From Theobroma cacao (Eukaryota; Streptophyta; Magnoliopsida; Malvales; Malvaceae): a DNA stretch of 64,000 nucleotides. Positions 49,101-59,079 of the stretch are shown here, in pieces. The stretch is taken from positions 22,527,060 through 22,591,059 of the forward strand of contig NC_030853.1 in assembly GCF_000208745.1 (NCBI RefSeq), read 5' to 3'. The notes beneath the pieces were generated by a model. That model saw only the letters and a list, made by a program, of their open reading frames with translations, was not told the origin of the DNA and searched no databases. The position numbers and the translations under genes were made by a program. Each line of letters begins with the position of its first letter. Within the stretch, counting starts at the first letter, position 1.

Positions 49101-50314
49101 AGGTAGTTTTCTTTTCACAATTAAATATAATCTCATAACATCTTGGAAATTATTCTATGCTTTCCTTCTAGTGAAGGGTATATGTTGTTCAAACTTAAGG
49201 GTTTTTTTCTCTCAATTAGTAGTATCGTGTAACTTTTGTGTCTTTTGATGGCTGAGATGCTTTTCAAGTATATAGTCAGACTCTATGAACAGAATCATCA
49301 TCGTCTATCTTGGAACTGAAGGCATATGTTGACCTTCGTTCTTCCCCCCACTTTCCCAACAGCACTACCACCAAAAATCTCAGCTGTTAGTGTTATTCAC
49401 CTGGTGTTATTATTATTTAATTTCTTAAATATTCTCTGTTGGCTCAAATTCCTTTGAAATGGGTTAGTTCTGCCACTTTTTCCCTGTAGGAACTTCATTG
49501 CCTGCACAATTCTTACCTTTTCTCTTAATTGGGATTTGAAACAATCATGCGTTTGATTTTAAAGGAAACCTTTAGTCTCCTTTGGCAATGTCTGTTTATG
49601 GTTTCAAAGGCTGACCTTGCTTTGTTTAATACCACTGATTAGTATTCTTTTGGCTCATTTGAATTTTTAATTGAAAAGATGAGAGAATCTAGTTGAAAAT
49701 TAGCATTGGAATGCTATATATGCATCTGAGTCATTGACTTTGTTTATATTGGGTTTAAGCTGAGCTAGATATTTCAAATTTTCTTTTAGGCTCATCCAAT
49801 GCTAAGTGATCAGGAGTGCAAGAAGCTCTGTAAATTCATAGACTGCCAGAAACTCTCTCAAGAAGCCGGCAATCATGCTGCACAGAATGATCGACTCCCA
49901 GTACAGATGGCAGTTCGAGTCCTATACTTTGAGCAGCTTCGTCTGAAGAATGCCCTGTCTGGAAACTCTGGAGATGGATTCCTGTCCCAGAAAATAAGCA
50001 GTGGTGTCCCCAGTGCTGCCATGTCCCCTCGAGACAACTACGCTTCTCTGAGAAGGGAAAACCGAGAACTCAAGCTTGAGATATCGAGAATGAGAGTTAG
50101 GCTGAGTGAGTTGGAGAAGGAGCAGATGTTCATGAAACGGGGGATGATGGATAAGTCAGGAAATGGGAAAACTTTCTTTACCTCTCTATCTAAAGGGATT
50201 GGAAGGATCGGGATTTTTAGTGGCCCTGCTGGAGGAAAACGACAAAAATCAAGCCGGAAGTCTCGGGGATCAGACGGGAAAACCGGAAGGAGTCGCAGGT
50301 ATTCTGTCTCCTAA
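46106..50314 (+). CDS. BTB/POZ-NPH3 domain protein (At3g08570-like)
   Basis: Four exons join in frame: 46106-46182, 47414-47480, 47948-49102 and 49790-50314, giving 607 aa. Proteins of this family act as substrate adaptors of CUL3 ubiquitin ligases; NPH3 and RPT2 work with phototropins at the plasma membrane. A BTB domain (about residues 26-125) starts RIFSDVAGDITISVDGESFLLHK. The NPH3 domain (about 190-480) contains WWIEDLSVLRIDYYQKVI and LPDYARVIDDGLYRAIDIYLKAHPMLSDQE. The latter includes the conserved DGLYRAIDIYLKAHP Tyr motif, which spans the exon 3/4 junction. A coiled coil (about 522-550, LRRENRELKLEISRMRVRLSELEKEQ, here abbreviated in meaning) precedes a basic tail ending SRRYSVS, the RRxS-type tail in which 14-3-3 binding is known for NPH3. 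An alternative donor at CGCAG|GTATTC (50299) could splice to 51021. Exon 1 was set by the first ATG and a good donor. Confidence 0.92.
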
Positions 50315-51530
50315 AATTTTTCATCTTGTTGTATGCTATTCAATACTAGAACGTGAAGCTTCTGAATGTATATACGACTTATCCTGAATTTCTTGACATG
50401 CTATTCATTTGTAAGTGGTTGGTTAAAGCAATGTTCAGCCTGGACTTGAGCATGTGCTCGTTCTCACACGGTAGCTTAACAACTACCTACCCCCAATTCC
50501 TCCAACCTAACCAGCCCAGAGCCCACCACGATGCGTGCGGGCCTCTAAATAATGGGGCGAAAGGGAGTGGAGCCTTTTCTTTTCTACTTATAATGTGCAA
50601 TGGTTTTTTCACCATTCATTAGTCCTAAACAGGCCTTGAGGCATCAGGTTTGCATTCCAGGACGAGAGGGGTGCAATTTATGGGATGGGAAATCAGGGTT
50701 AGCTCAAGGCTATATGTACCAGAAATTTGTCCCGTGACCTTTATTTATTCTTAATGGTAAGTATTCGATTCTAGCACCGGCAGAACCAATGAGGTAGTGA
50801 GTGGCAGGTGGTGGCAGTCGTAATTTTTCAATTTTTAATTTTTATTATTATATATATAATTTGATATATATAATATAATTATTTTTATAATTTGATATTG
50901 GATTTTAAGATGAATATATAAGAAGCTGAGAGAGCTTGAGAAGTCTCAAAAGTTTAACACGGTTGGTTGTTGTATTTACTTGGTTTTCATATAACTAATA
51001 TTTAGTTTCATTATTTATAGGAAAGGAGAAGTGAAGAGTATGTTTGGTGTAGGATTAGAGCGTGGCGGAGGGACGAAGAGACCGTTTTACCGAGACTATT
51101 TGGCCATATGGGATACCGTTTAGCTCGATCAATTGGCCCCCATCCGTTATTAGTATTTTATTTTATTTTTTATGGAAAACTTTTGTAAATCAGATGTAAA
51201 CTAGCAATGATTATATATGATTATTTTTTTTGGGAATTAGTATCTCATTCATATCATTGGTGCAATTTTACTAATTAAACAGAACTTATTGAGTGTGATG
51301 GATCCCCTTGATCTAATTAGGTCAAACGTATACCATACATTAAAACTTAATTAAACAAGGCAGCTAAAGGTTACTCCAAAATTATTTGCAGAGTACATTT
51401 ATCTCAAATTGACAAACAGATGGAGAGAGTAATTAATACCACTTTCAGAAAAATACACAAAGGCTGAATTAAGTTGTGAGTCTGCTTGAGTGATTTATAG
51501 TAAGAGACAAACACAAAGGATAGAGATTGG
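50315..51530. other. Convergent intergenic region (NPH3 and VHA-E 3' flanks)
   Basis: This lies between two convergent genes. A TTATAG acceptor at about 51020, followed by an open stretch ending GATACCGTTTAG (51123), could be an alternative last exon of the NPH3 gene. Otherwise I see nothing. Confidence 0.4.
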
Positions 51531-53175
51531 TCAAGCACCCACTTGTCCCACCAGACGCCTTCGAATCTGCATCCATAAAATTAAATAAGTAACAAATTAA
51601 AGCCCAAAACCCTTCACTTGCCATTTCACAAATGATGCTAATTGACGCATTAAGAAAAAAAAAAAGAGCCTACGTCCTTCAGAAAACACCGAATAAGTTC
51701 ATCATCCTTACCAAATTTGTCACTGTATTATGCCTAATTAATATAAAATTAATGAACTAGTCAACATTTGAGAAGGATCGAAGAAACCGAAACGAAAAAG
51801 GCCAATATTAATCTATCTAATTTCTCTGGTTTGTAGTTTAAGTTACGGTTTGTGCCAAAACAATTACGTTTTGTAGTAGATCTATATAAATGTCAAGGAG
51901 TCAAACCTCTCAAACCTGCAGCAGGTAGGATGATGCATGTTTCTATACAAATTAACATATATATCTTGCTTGCTAATCATTTTCAGTAATTTTCAACTTT
52001 CTTTTTAATTTTTTCTTCTACTAGCGATGAATTTTACCTCTGGTAGTTTCTGTCTGAAAGCAACATCCAGGCGTGCATCTAAAGTATTCTCGCACACTAT
52101 CTTCCCATCTTCTGAAGCCAACACAACTCCGCCCGAGCTTAATTTGATCATGCATGCATATCTATTAGTACTATAATTAAACCAAGCAAATAAAATGGTT
52201 TTCTTTTCTTTATATATATATATATATGGTTTGCATGCATGCAAGCAAATTACTATTATGAAGGAAGGCAGGCAGGCAGGCCGTAGAATAGGCAGAACAG
52301 AATCATAGTAATTAATTAGTATAAATTACCAGTAAGGGTCATGGGAATCTGCATTAGAGGGAGGGGGTGGAAGGTAAACGTTGTCGATGGTAATTTTAGG
52401 GGGTTGTACTTTGAGTTTTTCAGCGTACTCCCGTTTTGCTTCTTCTAAGACAGACTCAACGACCTTGCGATCAACCTCTCTGCACCGCAGCAAAACTGCT
52501 ACCTCCCTCAGCCTCACCAGACTCTGCATGTATTATACCATATGTATGATAATCAAGAACGAAATGATTAATTGGGATTCATGCAATGCATGATAATTAA
52601 TGAATATGATTCAGAGCATTAGAATGCAAATTAGCGAATTAAGACCTGAACAATCAAAGCTTTGAGGAGTTTTTTATATCCCCTTTTGTCATTAGAGAGA
52701 CGCAGAAGCTCCTTCCTGGCCGATTCTTTTATGGAATTCACCAAATCATCCTGTGCTTGAAGAACTTTTAAGCGCGACGCGTTCAGTTGCATTGAGTACT
52801 GGCTGCATTCATTCATTCCCATCAGACTTCAGCAAACAAATTAATAATAACAAGGCATGCAATGATTGTTGCAACTAGGCTCACATTTTCTTCCGGACTT
52901 CCACCTGCTTTGCCTTGCGCTCATACTCTTGTTTGATCTTTCTCCTTTCAACTTCAACTATTTGCAGCTTCTCGATGTTAAATTCCTGAACATTTACATC
53001 ATTGTTAGCTTAGGAAACATATATACATCTATATATCAAGAGAAGAAGAAAAGGTAATAAATTACAAGTCAACCTCTTCAGCAGAGACAGATATCTCGTT
53101 GGCTTTCTCCTCAGCCTCCTGGCGGATGAATCTGACCATCTGCTGGATTTGCCTCGACACATCTCCGTCATTCAT
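51531..53175 (-). CDS. VHA-E: V-type proton ATPase subunit E
   Basis: Six exons join in frame: 53175-53074, 52985-52885, 52802-52646, 52523-52330, 52137-52038 and 51566-51531, giving 229 aa, the usual length for plant VHA-E. Subunit E forms the peripheral stalks that hold the catalytic V1 head of the vacuolar proton pump on its membrane sector. The N-terminal half is a long charged helix (MNDGDVSRQIQQMVRFIRQE, then EEEFNIEKLQIVEVERRKIKQ) followed by YSMQLNASRLKVLQAQDDLV. The C-terminal half holds the conserved SGGVVLASEDGKIVCENTLDARLDVAF (split by no intron) and ends IRRRLVGQVGA. Between them is a short Pro-rich loop (LPPPPSNADSHDPYW). Exon 4 ends TACTG|GTAA: without splicing it would stop at Trp, so the last two exons depend on that junction, which restores the conserved block exactly. 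The gene is convergent with the NPH3 gene, as At3g08560/At3g08570 are neighbours in Arabidopsis. Confidence 0.95.
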
Positions 53176-53767
53176 TCTTCTTCACTTGCTCTTGCTTAAT
53201 TTGCTACTTGATTAATTGCTAGGGATTTTCACCAACAAAACCAATCAGATAGGATTGATCAGCGACGAGAAAGAGATTGCATTCCTTTTCTTTCTTTTCT
53301 GTTTTGTCAGTTCTGTACGTTGGGAAGCTAACAAACAAAACTACTTCCTTCCCCTGTCTATGGCGAAATTTCCTGCGAACTTTATTTCGGTTTTGGACCT
53401 TGAATGAATCCAAATTATGAACCATATTTTAATTTATTTATTTACAAAATTCTTAAAGAAATTATTTTTAATTATCATTCTATAGTCCTGTGGTGAAATT
53501 TTTAAAGTTCATAAACGAGGTTATATAATGAGGAAATTGTGAGAAAAAGACCTCGTGATAAGGTGATTTCAGAAATAACCATCCATATAAAGTTATTTGT
53601 TTCTAACAAAAAATAAGCATGAGTAGACCAAAATGTCCTTAAAAACATCGTTTTAAATAAATGCTCAGCTGTTTGAGCTATCTGCCTCCCGCCAGAGAGA
53701 AAATAGAAAAAAATAAAAATAAATGCGTGCAGCTGTTTGGGCTTGGCCATCTTTCTCTCTCAACTTT

Positions 53768-53893
53768 CTGAACTGTCTTAACTCTGGCAAGTCTCTGTTG
53801 AGCACCATCGTTGTCAGCTCTCTCAGATCTCTGAACTGTATGAGCTCTGTCAACTCTCTGTTGAGCACCATCGTCATCGGGCTGTGGTCTATC
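53768..53893. repeat. 63-bp tandem duplication
   Basis: CTGAACTGT...CTCTGTTGAGCACCATCG occurs twice (from 53768 and from 53831). The period of 63 keeps frame: on the minus strand it encodes two 21-residue repeats (MVLNRELTELIQFRDLRE and MVLNRDLPELRQFRKLRE) inside a short open frame (53910-53665). Whether it is translated is unknown. Confidence 0.8.
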
Positions 53894-54089
53894 TCTCGGT
53901 ATCTGGCCACATTGTCGTAGATTAACAGACCCTATAGCATAGATGACATCAAGGTACCTGTTATTGGGTTTATTTCTGCAACACACTTAAATTTCTGAAA
54001 CATTTGGTGTAAATTATAAGATGGATTAGAAACATTGCCCAGAGTTGTTACACGCCATGCATCTATAACATGTGTTAGAGTTATTTTAA

Positions 54090-54280
54090 CGTGTCACGGC
54101 TATTCCTGACGTGTTGTGGGTTAACTAGTTTTTTGGGTTGTTAGCGTGTCACGGCTATTCCTGGCGTGTCGTGGGTTAACTGAATTTATGGGTTTTTGAC
54201 GTGTCACGGTTGTTCCTGGCATGTCGTGGGTTAATTGGTTTTTTGAGTTTTTAGCGTGTCACGACTGTTGGTGTAATGAG
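54090..54280. repeat. 55-bp tandem array upstream of the MULE transposase
   Basis: Three complete 55-bp units start at 54090, 54145 and 54200, with a partial fourth at 54255. The core is CGTGTCACGGCTATTCCTGG followed by CGTGTCGTGGGTTAA. Each unit contains GTGTCACG and, in the opposite sense, a CGTGTCGTG/CATGTCGTG word. Confidence 0.9.
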
Positions 54281-54317
54281 TCAGTAATTACAGTGATTGA
54301 CATGTCACGACAATGAT

Positions 54318-54398
54318 GCATGGCGTGTCACGACATTTGACTTGATATGCATGGCGTGTTACAACATTTTACGTTATATGCATGGCGTGTAGCAACAC
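54318..54398. repeat. 31-bp tandem array upstream of the MULE transposase
   Basis: GCATGGCGTGTCACGACA and variants start at 54318, 54349 and 54380, exactly 31 bp apart. The GTGTCACGA word is shared with the neighbouring 55-bp array. Confidence 0.85.
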
Positions 54399-54469
54399 AA
54401 CTGACAAATTTTTTATCACGGCATGTATTGTGTAAAATGATTGACAATATTTTTTTCTCAAAATTTCAG

Positions 54470-57464
54470 TGGGGTTCCAATTGTGCGACTTGTGATAAGA
54501 CACGATGGTCAGTGGGTGGATGGCATTTACAAGGGTGGTGAGTCACGAATGCGGGGGGTTAGGAGTGATTTGTCGTTTGTGGGCTTGACGAAGCTAGTTG
54601 AAGATGTTGTTGGGGTAAACTTAGAAATTGACGAGATTGAGATACGCATTAATCAATACACCCGGAGAGCTATCACGGCCAATTATCAAGGACAATGAGG
54701 ATGTTGCATTAATTTTGCTAGAACAGAGGAATGTTCCGGCTGTGTATGTTAGCATTAAGGGACGCCAAACAAATGTTATATCACATGAAGAAGTTGGACA
54801 ACATGGTAATCAGCTTAATCAAAATGAGATTTACAATGCTTCACATATACCACAACATTTCGTCCGTAACCCACAACAATGGCAATTGAGGTATACACAA
54901 GAGTTTGTGTAGCCTGGTAGACAGACGACATTCGCAGAATAGTTGGCTGCACAGTTCCAATCAGGATGTGCATCAAACCAATTTCTTGCTTCTCTTGAAC
55001 AAATACAACGATCGGGTGAAACTATAGAGTGTGTAATGCCATTGTCAAATGAGAATACGACAGTTGAGGACAACAATGTGAGGTTGGATGGTGACACTGT
55101 GACGCTGGAGGATAATACTGCATTTGATGAGGGAAATGAGGATTTGTTCACTGTCGGTGAAGATAGATTTAATGACACTTCAAATGATGGGCTTGAACAA
55201 TCACAAGATGACAGTTCAGACGATGACTGCCTTTATGACAGTGACATTCCAATTTGCAATAATGTTAAAGGCAAAACAGAACCTGTTGAAGGTGTTGATG
55301 TAGGAGATGTTCAGTGTGATGACCCCATATACAATAACCCCATCGCTGGTGAGAACGGGATTCGTTCCCTTGATACATTGCTCGATGACAGTGATTAGGA
55401 AAGGGGAAATGCAGGGATATCTCGTACGTGGGTAATTGCAGGTGCAGAAAGGTTCTCTTTCCAAACAATGACCACTGAGGAGTCAACATGTGCCGAAGAT
55501 CGCTTATACAAAGGAAGAATGTTTTCATTGAAGGCCGAGTTGAAACGAGCTTTGAACATGTTGGTTATAAAAGAGAAGTTTGTGATAAGAGTAAAAAGGT
55601 TATGTAAAGCTCGTTATAAGGTTGGTTGCAAGGACAAGGCATGCAAGTTTAGTGTTCGTGCAACGAAGTTACCTGATATAGGAGAATATTGGCAAGCTCA
55701 GACATTCCACAAAGTACATCCCTGTACCGTTGATGGTTTGCAAGGGCAGTTTCCAACTACGAGTGCGAAAATGATTGGTGAACTTATGTCACACAAGCTT
55801 CGGGCTAATGAAGTAGCATTGAGACCTAAGGACATAATTTGTGAGATGAGGGTTTAGTGGGGATTAGAATGCTTGTATGGTAAGGCTTGGCAAGCGAAGG
55901 AGTATGCGGAGAGGCTTGTTTTCGATCCACCGGAGGAGTCATTTCAACTACTACCATCGTATTTTTATATGTTGGAACAAGAAAATCCTAGCACAGTGAC
56001 TGTAGTGGCTACTGTTGAGGAAAAGAGATTCAAATATTGTTTCTGGTCATACGGGGCTTGTATTCTGGGGTTTAGGGATGTAATGCATCATACGGTTACA
56101 ATTGATGCGATACATCTGAAAGACAGGTTCAAGAGTGTTCTGTTTGTCGCTGTATGCAAAGATGTGAACGAGTGCGTATATCCAGTTGCATTTGGCATCG
56201 GCCATGTTGAGGACGAAGACTCATGGATGTAGTTTCTTAACAAGCTGCATGATGCGGTTGATTGTCCTGAAAGCACTATGTTCATTTCTAATCAGCATCT
56301 CGACATTAAGAAAGCAATCCAAAATGCATAGCCAGAAGCGCACCATGGTTTATGTGGTTACCACTTGAAAAAAAAACTTTAAAAACAAGTTCAAGCGCGA
56401 CGATGTTTGTATGCTTTTCACCCTTGCTCGAGATTGCTATAAGGTGGCTGATTTCAACAGACATATGAACCAGATACAACAGATTCACCCAGGAGCCCAC
56501 ACGGACCTTATGAGAATAGGGCTTGAGAAATGGGCATGTGCATGTTCACCGACAAGGCGATACTAAATGATGACATCCAACATTGTGGAATGTGTTAACT
56601 CATGCTTGGAGTATGCAAGACAAATGTCGATCACTGTTTTGATCGAGTTCATCAGAGACATGTTTCAGCGTTGGTTCCATGAACGGTACGAGGAGACCGT
56701 CAAGGTGACCACGCCCCTCAGCCCTTGGGTTGCCAGGCAATTGAGCAAAAGGTTCACTGATGCACATCGCTTTCTAGTTAAGCCTATCAATCGAGTGGAG
56801 TTCGAAGTTAAAGACGGAAAGATGGACGGAATTGTAAACTTGTCCAAGAAGACGTGTTCATGTTGTGAGTTCCAAACAAATTTATTGCCATACAGCCATG
56901 CCATTGCAGCAATAAGGTCAGAATATTTTTATTTCTTATTTGAATCGTAATTGACATGGCATTTACATTATGCTTGAAGATTGAGTTTATTGTGTTTTTC
57001 AGTAAATGCAATCATGAAGCCATTGAATTCTGCGCTGACTACTACAAGACAACCATTTTGGTGGAGGGTTATTCAGGATCCATTAGGCCCTGTAGGGCAT
57101 CCTAGTGAGTGGGACGTCCCTCTATCATGTGAAACAAATTATCGTCTTGCCCCCACCTTGGCAAGGCCAAGCGGGAAGACCTAGGAGGAGAAGGATTCCA
57201 TCAACTGGTGAAGGTAGTCGAGCACGAAGATGTTCACAATGCAAGAGGTACGGGCATAACAGACAGAACTGCTCATCCCTATTTGCAGTTCCATCCATAA
57301 ATTCGGCACCATCTCCAAGTCAATCGGCGCCTTCACGACTGCGCCGACCCAAAGCATATTCAAGTTGCAGACAAATCGATCACACACGCAACTACTGTCC
57401 AATACGAAGAACAATGTTTGAAAATGTAGGGTGTGTTGTGGATGAAGTCAGCTTGTCCGTCTAA
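54470..57464 (+). pseudogene. Mutator-like (MULE) transposase, degenerate
   Basis: A frame-broken MuDR-type protein can be followed over about 3 kb. It runs through an N-terminal domain (RLVIRHDGQWVDGIYKGG), an acidic linker (54943-55398) and a DNA-binding region (KRLCKARYKVGC..ACKFSVRATK). The transposase core has TIDAIHLKDRFKSVLFVAVC and GHVEDEDSW. A SWIM zinc finger (CSCCEFQTNLLPYSHAIAA) and a C-terminal zinc knuckle (CSQCKRYGHNRQNC) follow, ending at 57464. A frame change near 54660-54700 is followed by in-frame stops at 54910, 54940, 55396, 55855, 56230, 56329 (all TAG) and 56380 (TAA, at an A run with a frameshift), and another TAA near 56562. An intron may exist near 56923-57000. It cannot make an intact transposase. 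Confidence 0.85.
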
Positions 57465-57806
57465 CTAAATGTGTCTGCAAATTGTAGTTGATTTCATTTT
57501 GCTTTATGGATTTGTCTGCTCAGTCATTCTATGAGCCACTTTTAGTTACGAACTTTGTTGCCAAACATTTCAGGCAAATAAGCCTGTCAAGGCCTCTTTC
57601 TGATCAAGATCTTGTTAAAGTACATTGTTACATTGTTTGTAAGAATGTTTCAGATTACAATCTCCATCAGACAAGAGCCTTAACAGGCTTATTTGCCTGA
57701 AATGTTTAGCAACAAAGTTCGTAACTAAAAGTGGCTCATAGAATGATCGAGCAAACAAATCCGTAAAGCAAAACGAAATCAACTACAATTTTCAAACACA
57801 TTAAGT
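57465..57806. repeat. Long inverted repeat directly after the MULE transposase
   Basis: The left arm (about 57465-57607) and right arm (about 57668-57806) are inverted copies with a 60-bp loop. Shared blocks include AAATTGTAGTTGATTTC, TCATTCTATGAGCCACTTTT and CATTTCAGGCAAATAAGCCT. Differences are mostly transitions. The left arm begins at the transposase stop codon, so it derives from, or became, its 3' flank. RNA across it would fold into a long hairpin. Confidence 0.85.
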
Positions 57807-58232
57807 ACAAACGGCTACACAAATCTTATGAGGGAACAACAAGCATAGAATGGCTACCAATATTAAGAGATAAAGTCCCTATACTGTTACCCCATTTGTC
57901 ACATTTTATTACCACTTGTATCAAATAATTAATGATTTGATTTAATTGCTTTCTATTTCATTTGATAAATCGTTTATGTTTTTACTACAAGTCTTGTGGT
58001 GACACGTTAAGTGCATGCAGACTTTGCATCTCATGCAAACTAACCTGATATTTTAATTTGGGGGTTTTCGACTCTCATATGCTTATCCATACTCAATATT
58101 AAAACCCATGATAAGTGGTGGCAGCTGCATTACATCACAAAGACTCTCAAAGAGATATGAGAGTATAATACAGTGAAGCCAACGTGCTTCGAGATGCTCC
58201 TAGATGTCTAACCACAAGCTTTGTCTATCAAA
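57807..58232. other. Spacer between the two hairpins
   Basis: No coding region or recognised repeat. It contains a short local inverted word pair (GACTCTCAAAGAG...ATGAGAGT near 58141-58170). Confidence 0.4.
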
Positions 58233-58478
58233 CTTTGATCTTGCTTACACGGTTGAGTTGATTGTAGTCCGGTACAGTTTTCCTAGTACCCCAAGGGAAG
58301 CATACATGGGTTTGTCAACCCTCTGCATGAAGTCTGGAAACTCCCTTGGTTTCAGGGATTGAGCCATCTCAGTTGGTGTTGCTGTCTTTGCAAAATCAAC
58401 AGCTATAGAGTGAAGAGTTGCCAATTCTAGGCTGGATCGAGACCTCGAATCATGGACGTAGAATCGACAACTTTTCAC
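58233..58478 (-). pseudogene. RNA-dependent RNA polymerase fragment, left copy
   Basis: The minus strand encodes LATLHSIAVDFAKTATPTEM, then LKPREFPDFMQRVDKPMYAS and GVLGKLYRTTINSTV, before a TAA stop. Plant RDR proteins carry a matching stretch after the catalytic core (AVDF.KTG.PAE.P..L+P+E+PDFM.+.DK..Y.S..V+GKL+R). Wording and residues are closest to the RDR3-5 (gamma) type in my memory. The fragment is about 60-75 codons, far short of a gene, and forms the left arm of an inverted repeat. Family assignment is by motif memory and needs a search. Confidence 0.65.
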
Positions 58479-58655
58479 TCTATGGCTGTTGATTTTGCAA
58501 AGACAGCAGCACCAATTGAGATGGCTCGATCCTTGAAACCAAGGGAGTTTCCAAACTTCATACAGAGGGTTGACAAACCCATGTATGCTTCCTTTGGGGT
58601 ACTAGAAAAACTGTACCGGGCTACAATCAACTCAACCGTGCAAGCAAGGTCAAAG
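58466..58655 (+). pseudogene. RNA-dependent RNA polymerase fragment, right inverted copy
   Basis: The plus strand encodes FHSMAVDFAKTAAPIEMARS, LKPREFPNFIQRVDKPMYAS and GVLEKLYRATINSTVQARSK. This is the inverted partner of 58233-58422. Relative to the left copy it carries G-to-A changes at conserved residues (Asp to Asn in PDF, Met to Ile, Gly to Glu in LGKLYR). It keeps a sense CAA where the left copy has TAA. The copy ends where a Gypsy LTR begins (58656). Confidence 0.65.
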
Positions 58656-59079
58656 TGTCGTAACGTGCGGGTCCGGGAACCCGACTACCAAACGAGAGTG
58701 AAAACTCTAAAACTAGGAGTCGCCACCAATCTTTTTTACTAGGTGCGATTGGCCACCTATTGACTTGATTCTAATTGACGAAACCTTAAATTAATTTTAA
58801 GTCTACCGAAGAGAACTTTAAACTGGTCTACGATTTTTTAGATCTAGGCTCAAGAGTACGGTTACGCCCGAGGAAGGATTAACACCCCCGGGACATCTGT
58901 TCCATGAACGATACCATTCTTAGATTATCCTATTAGGTTTTAATTTTTAAGTTCACTATATTTCCTTATTTATTATTCTCTTATTTTATCTCCTATTTAA
59001 CCTAAAATGGAATGCAAATGTGAGGCAAGATGAAATACATGTCATGAGATAAAAATGTCGGACAAATAACCTTGTATTG

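Larger units (their letters stand above)
58233..58655. repeat. 190-bp inverted repeat made of RDR-like sequence
   Basis: Arms 58233-58422 and 58466-58655 align over 190 bp without gaps, with a 43-bp loop. I count 14 mismatches (92.6% identity). All 14 are transitions and none are transversions. Where the conserved residue is known the change is C-to-T or G-to-A. A transcript would form a near-perfect 190-bp hairpin. Confidence 0.9.

Noticed and set aside
54090..54398. CRISPR-like array (regular repeats and spacers)
   Set aside because: The units are contiguous tandem repeats without unique spacers, and the DNA is plant nuclear.
54441..57464. MULE as a domesticated (MUSTANG/FAR1-like) host gene
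   Set aside because: Multiple in-frame stops and frameshifts rule out an intact protein.
57807..58232. Extension of either hairpin into the spacer
   Set aside because: Only weak similarity beyond about 57818 and before 58233. The two inverted repeats are separate.
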